In this document: positions 5,152-6,616 of the stretch, piece after piece
Numbering within the stretch: position 1 is the stretch's first letter
Layout of the letters: the number at the start of each line of letters is the position of its first letter
Source of the DNA: CAYUIS01 sp964444825
Lineage (GTDB): Bacteria; Chloroflexota; Anaerolineae; B4-G1
DNA: 6,616 nt
Direction of reading: 5' to 3'
NCBI GenBank assembly: GCA_964444825.1
Contig: CAYUIS010000201.1
Coordinates: 1-6,616, forward strand
Made by a program: the position numbers and the translations under genes
The notes under the pieces: model-generated
The model's database searches: none
What the model was told of the DNA's origin: nothing
The model's input: the letters and a program-made list of their open reading frames with translations, nothing else

Positions 5152-6616
5152 TCAGCGTGTGCCCAACACATTGTGAAGGGAGTCGCAAGCCGGACAACCT
5201 CCACCCGGGCGGATGATGGCGTAACCATCCTGAGGGTCGTAGCCATAGCGCACAAAGTCGATATTCCAGACGATGATACAGCGTACCATCCCGGTGTTGA
5301 CGCTCAGTTGCACCGCCTCAGCCAGCCAAGCCGCCTGCTGGGCGTTGTTTGTCCCCCGGGCCCAACCAAAGGCATCGTCGAACGTGGGCACACCCTCCTG
5401 TGATGCATAGCCCATTTCAGTGTAGAACAATTTGCGCGCACCGCCGAATGTGTTGTAGTACATCTCTGTCTGAGGCAAAAAGAACCAGGAGTGATGGGGA
5501 TCACCAGGGTTGGCCGGGTGACCGATGCGAGCCGAGGGTGAGGTAGCACCCGAGTTGTGATGTGCACCAATATAGTCCATACAGTTGACAGCCCCCGCGC
5601 TACTCAGCCCAGCCATCCACGGGGCATCGTCACAACCATTGGGACCGCAGCCGCCAAAAAAGCCGGTCGGCGCTGGCGCCGCGCTGATGACCGCGGCATT
5701 GGCGTTCGCGGCCTTGATAGCATTGTATGACGCACAGAGGAGGTTCGTGTAGGCCTGAGGGCTGATGTGACCGATCTGCCACTCACGGTCGATGTTGGGT
5801 TCGTTCCACACCTCGATGGCATCGGCCCCGGCAGCGGCAAGTTGAGCCACCCAATTGGCATAGTCCTGCTCGAATCCTCCACGGGTGACCATATTGGGAC
5901 TGCCCAAAGCGCTCAACTGGATCTTGAACCCACGCGAGTGTGCCGCTGCAACAATACCTGATGCATCCGTTCCATAGTGTACCTGCACTTTGGCCCAGTT
6001 CATCCCCGCATAGTGCATCTTGTCTGCATAGGGCAGTCCTACGTCCCGAATGTGGCCTCCAAGCTCGAAGGAACCCCCACTGACCGGCGCGACTACGGCA
6101 GCCGGGACAGTTGCCACATCTCCAGCTCGAATAACGACGGTCAGTTTGCCGCCGAAAAAGTCATCCCCGCTCTTCATCTGCCAGACGCCAGTGTACCGGC
6201 CGGCGTCGGCGGGCGCCTTCATATTCACGCTGACTTCCACCTGCCCGCCAGGTTCCAATGCACCCACCGCTACGCTCTCTGGCCCATCCATCTGTGTCTC
6301 GCCGACAAAGGCAATGACGGTATCCTCGGGCCATGCACAGGTGCCGCTGTTGCGCACGCGCCACGTCTTGACGAATTCCTCACCGTTCTCCAATTGGGTG
6401 TCATCTGGGATGGTCACGTCAGCCGTGTAACTGGCATCAAGGCAATTCGCGTCCACCGGGGTCTCGCTGGGTTGCGCAACGGGCTCATCGGCAGCAGGTT
6501 GCTCGGGGACGGTGTTCGCCTCATCCGTCGTAATCACCTCCGCGATCTCCGGCTGTGGTTGCCCAACCATCACCCGCACCGCACCGTGCTCATACCCCCC
6601 TATCCGCGCCTTGACC
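5152..6616 (-). CDS. NBR1-like Ig domain plus clan GH-A glycoside hydrolase, 5' end missing
   Basis: The frame is open to the right edge, so the N-terminus is outside the window. A GTG at 6577-6579 and an ATG at 6568-6570 have no ribosome binding site and are probably internal. Numbering from that GTG: an acidic Pro/Glu-rich linker (18-46), an NBR1-type Ig-like domain (48-151; DVTIPDDTQLENGEEFVKTW, RNSGTCAW, GRYTGVWQM, FFGGKLTVVI), a second short linker, then a GH39/GH5-like barrel (about 170-475). The acid/base is E260 in EVWNEPNIDREW and the likely nucleophile is E388 in FYTEMGYAS; GAHHN (338-342) and IVWNIDF (436-442) are also conserved. A CPAC pair (462-465) near the C-terminus is absent from the two paralogs. 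The Ig-like domain is a binding or spacer module common in exported Chloroflexota proteins; a signal peptide or anchor is expected upstream but not seen. Substrate unknown. Confidence 0.86.
   Translation of the reverse strand, partial: VKARIGGYEHGAVRVMVGQPQPEIAEVITTDEANTVPEQPAADEPVAQPSETPVDANCLDASYTADVTIPDDTQLENGEEFVKTWRVRNSGTCAWPEDTVIAFVGETQMDGPESVAVGALEPGGQVEVSVNMKAPADAGRYTGVWQMKSGDDFFGGKLTVVIRAGDVATVPAAVVAPVSGGSFELGGHIRDVGLPYADKMHYAGMNWAKVQVHYGTDASGIVAAAHSRGFKIQLSALGSPNMVTRGGFEQDYANWVAQLAAAGADAIEVWNEPNIDREWQIGHISPQAYTNLLCASYNAIKAANANAAVISAAPAPTGFFGGCGPNGCDDAPWMAGLSSAGAVNCMDYIGAHHNSGATSPSARIGHPANPGDPHHSWFFLPQTEMYYNTFGGARKLFYTEMGYASQEGVPTFDDAFGWARGTNNAQQAAWLAEAVQLSVNTGMVRCIIVWNIDFVRYGYDPQDGYAIIRPGGGCPACDSLHNVLGTR

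Noticed and set aside
5007..5255. 82-codon minus-strand frame with a fibronectin-III-like phrase (SWSSADGPALSGYRVVRF), possibly a frameshifted tail of the first hydrolase
   Set aside because: It is far too short for such a domain, runs through the hairpin and ribosome binding site, and the hydrolase already ends at a position matching its paralogs.
6577..6579. GTG as the start of the first hydrolase
   Set aside because: There is no Shine-Dalgarno upstream, the frame is open to the window edge, and no signal peptide follows, although the enzyme is expected to be exported.
1..6616. tRNA, rRNA, CRISPR, insertion sequence or phage features
   Set aside because: I found no cloverleaf, regularly spaced repeats, transposase motifs or terminal inverted repeats by reading.

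Overview
The window is a single-strand (all minus) gene block with GC-rich codon use. It most resembles a Chloroflexota (Anaerolineae-type) bacterium. That placement is an inference from three things: Thr/Pro-rich linkers behind an N-terminal membrane anchor, an NBR1-type Ig-like domain fused to an extracytoplasmic enzyme, and a small C-terminal zinc-ribbon protein. I did not recognise an exact species.

In transcription order (right to left) the first half, 6616 to 2492, is a tandem array of three related glycoside hydrolases of the (beta/alpha)8 clan GH-A, GH39/GH5-like. The first gene (5152-6616, cut by the window edge) has an NBR1-like Ig domain followed by the catalytic barrel. The second (3691-5010) has a transmembrane anchor, a Pro/Thr linker and the barrel. 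The third (2492-3673) has an anchor and a barrel with almost no linker. All three keep an acid/base Glu in WNEPN or WNEQN and a nucleophile Glu late in the barrel. A strong GC hairpin lies in the 141-base gap between the first two, just before a very good ribosome binding site.

The second half encodes RNA metabolism: RNA 3'-terminal phosphate cyclase RtcA (1348-2454), ribonuclease Z (389-1351) and a 99-residue zinc-ribbon protein of unknown role (12-311). RtcA and RNase Z overlap by four bases (ATGA), so they are very probably co-translated. A Shine-Dalgarno sequence at the extreme left edge predicts another minus-strand gene starting just outside the window.

The hydrolases probably act on surface or exported polysaccharide. 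The RNA genes act on RNA 3' ends in the cytoplasm. The sequence shows no mechanistic link between the halves beyond orientation and close spacing. I saw no tRNA or rRNA gene, CRISPR array or insertion sequence, and no gap above 300 bases without a gene. I do not see a dramatic new system; the most interesting points are the diversifying hydrolase array and the rtcA-rnz coupling.
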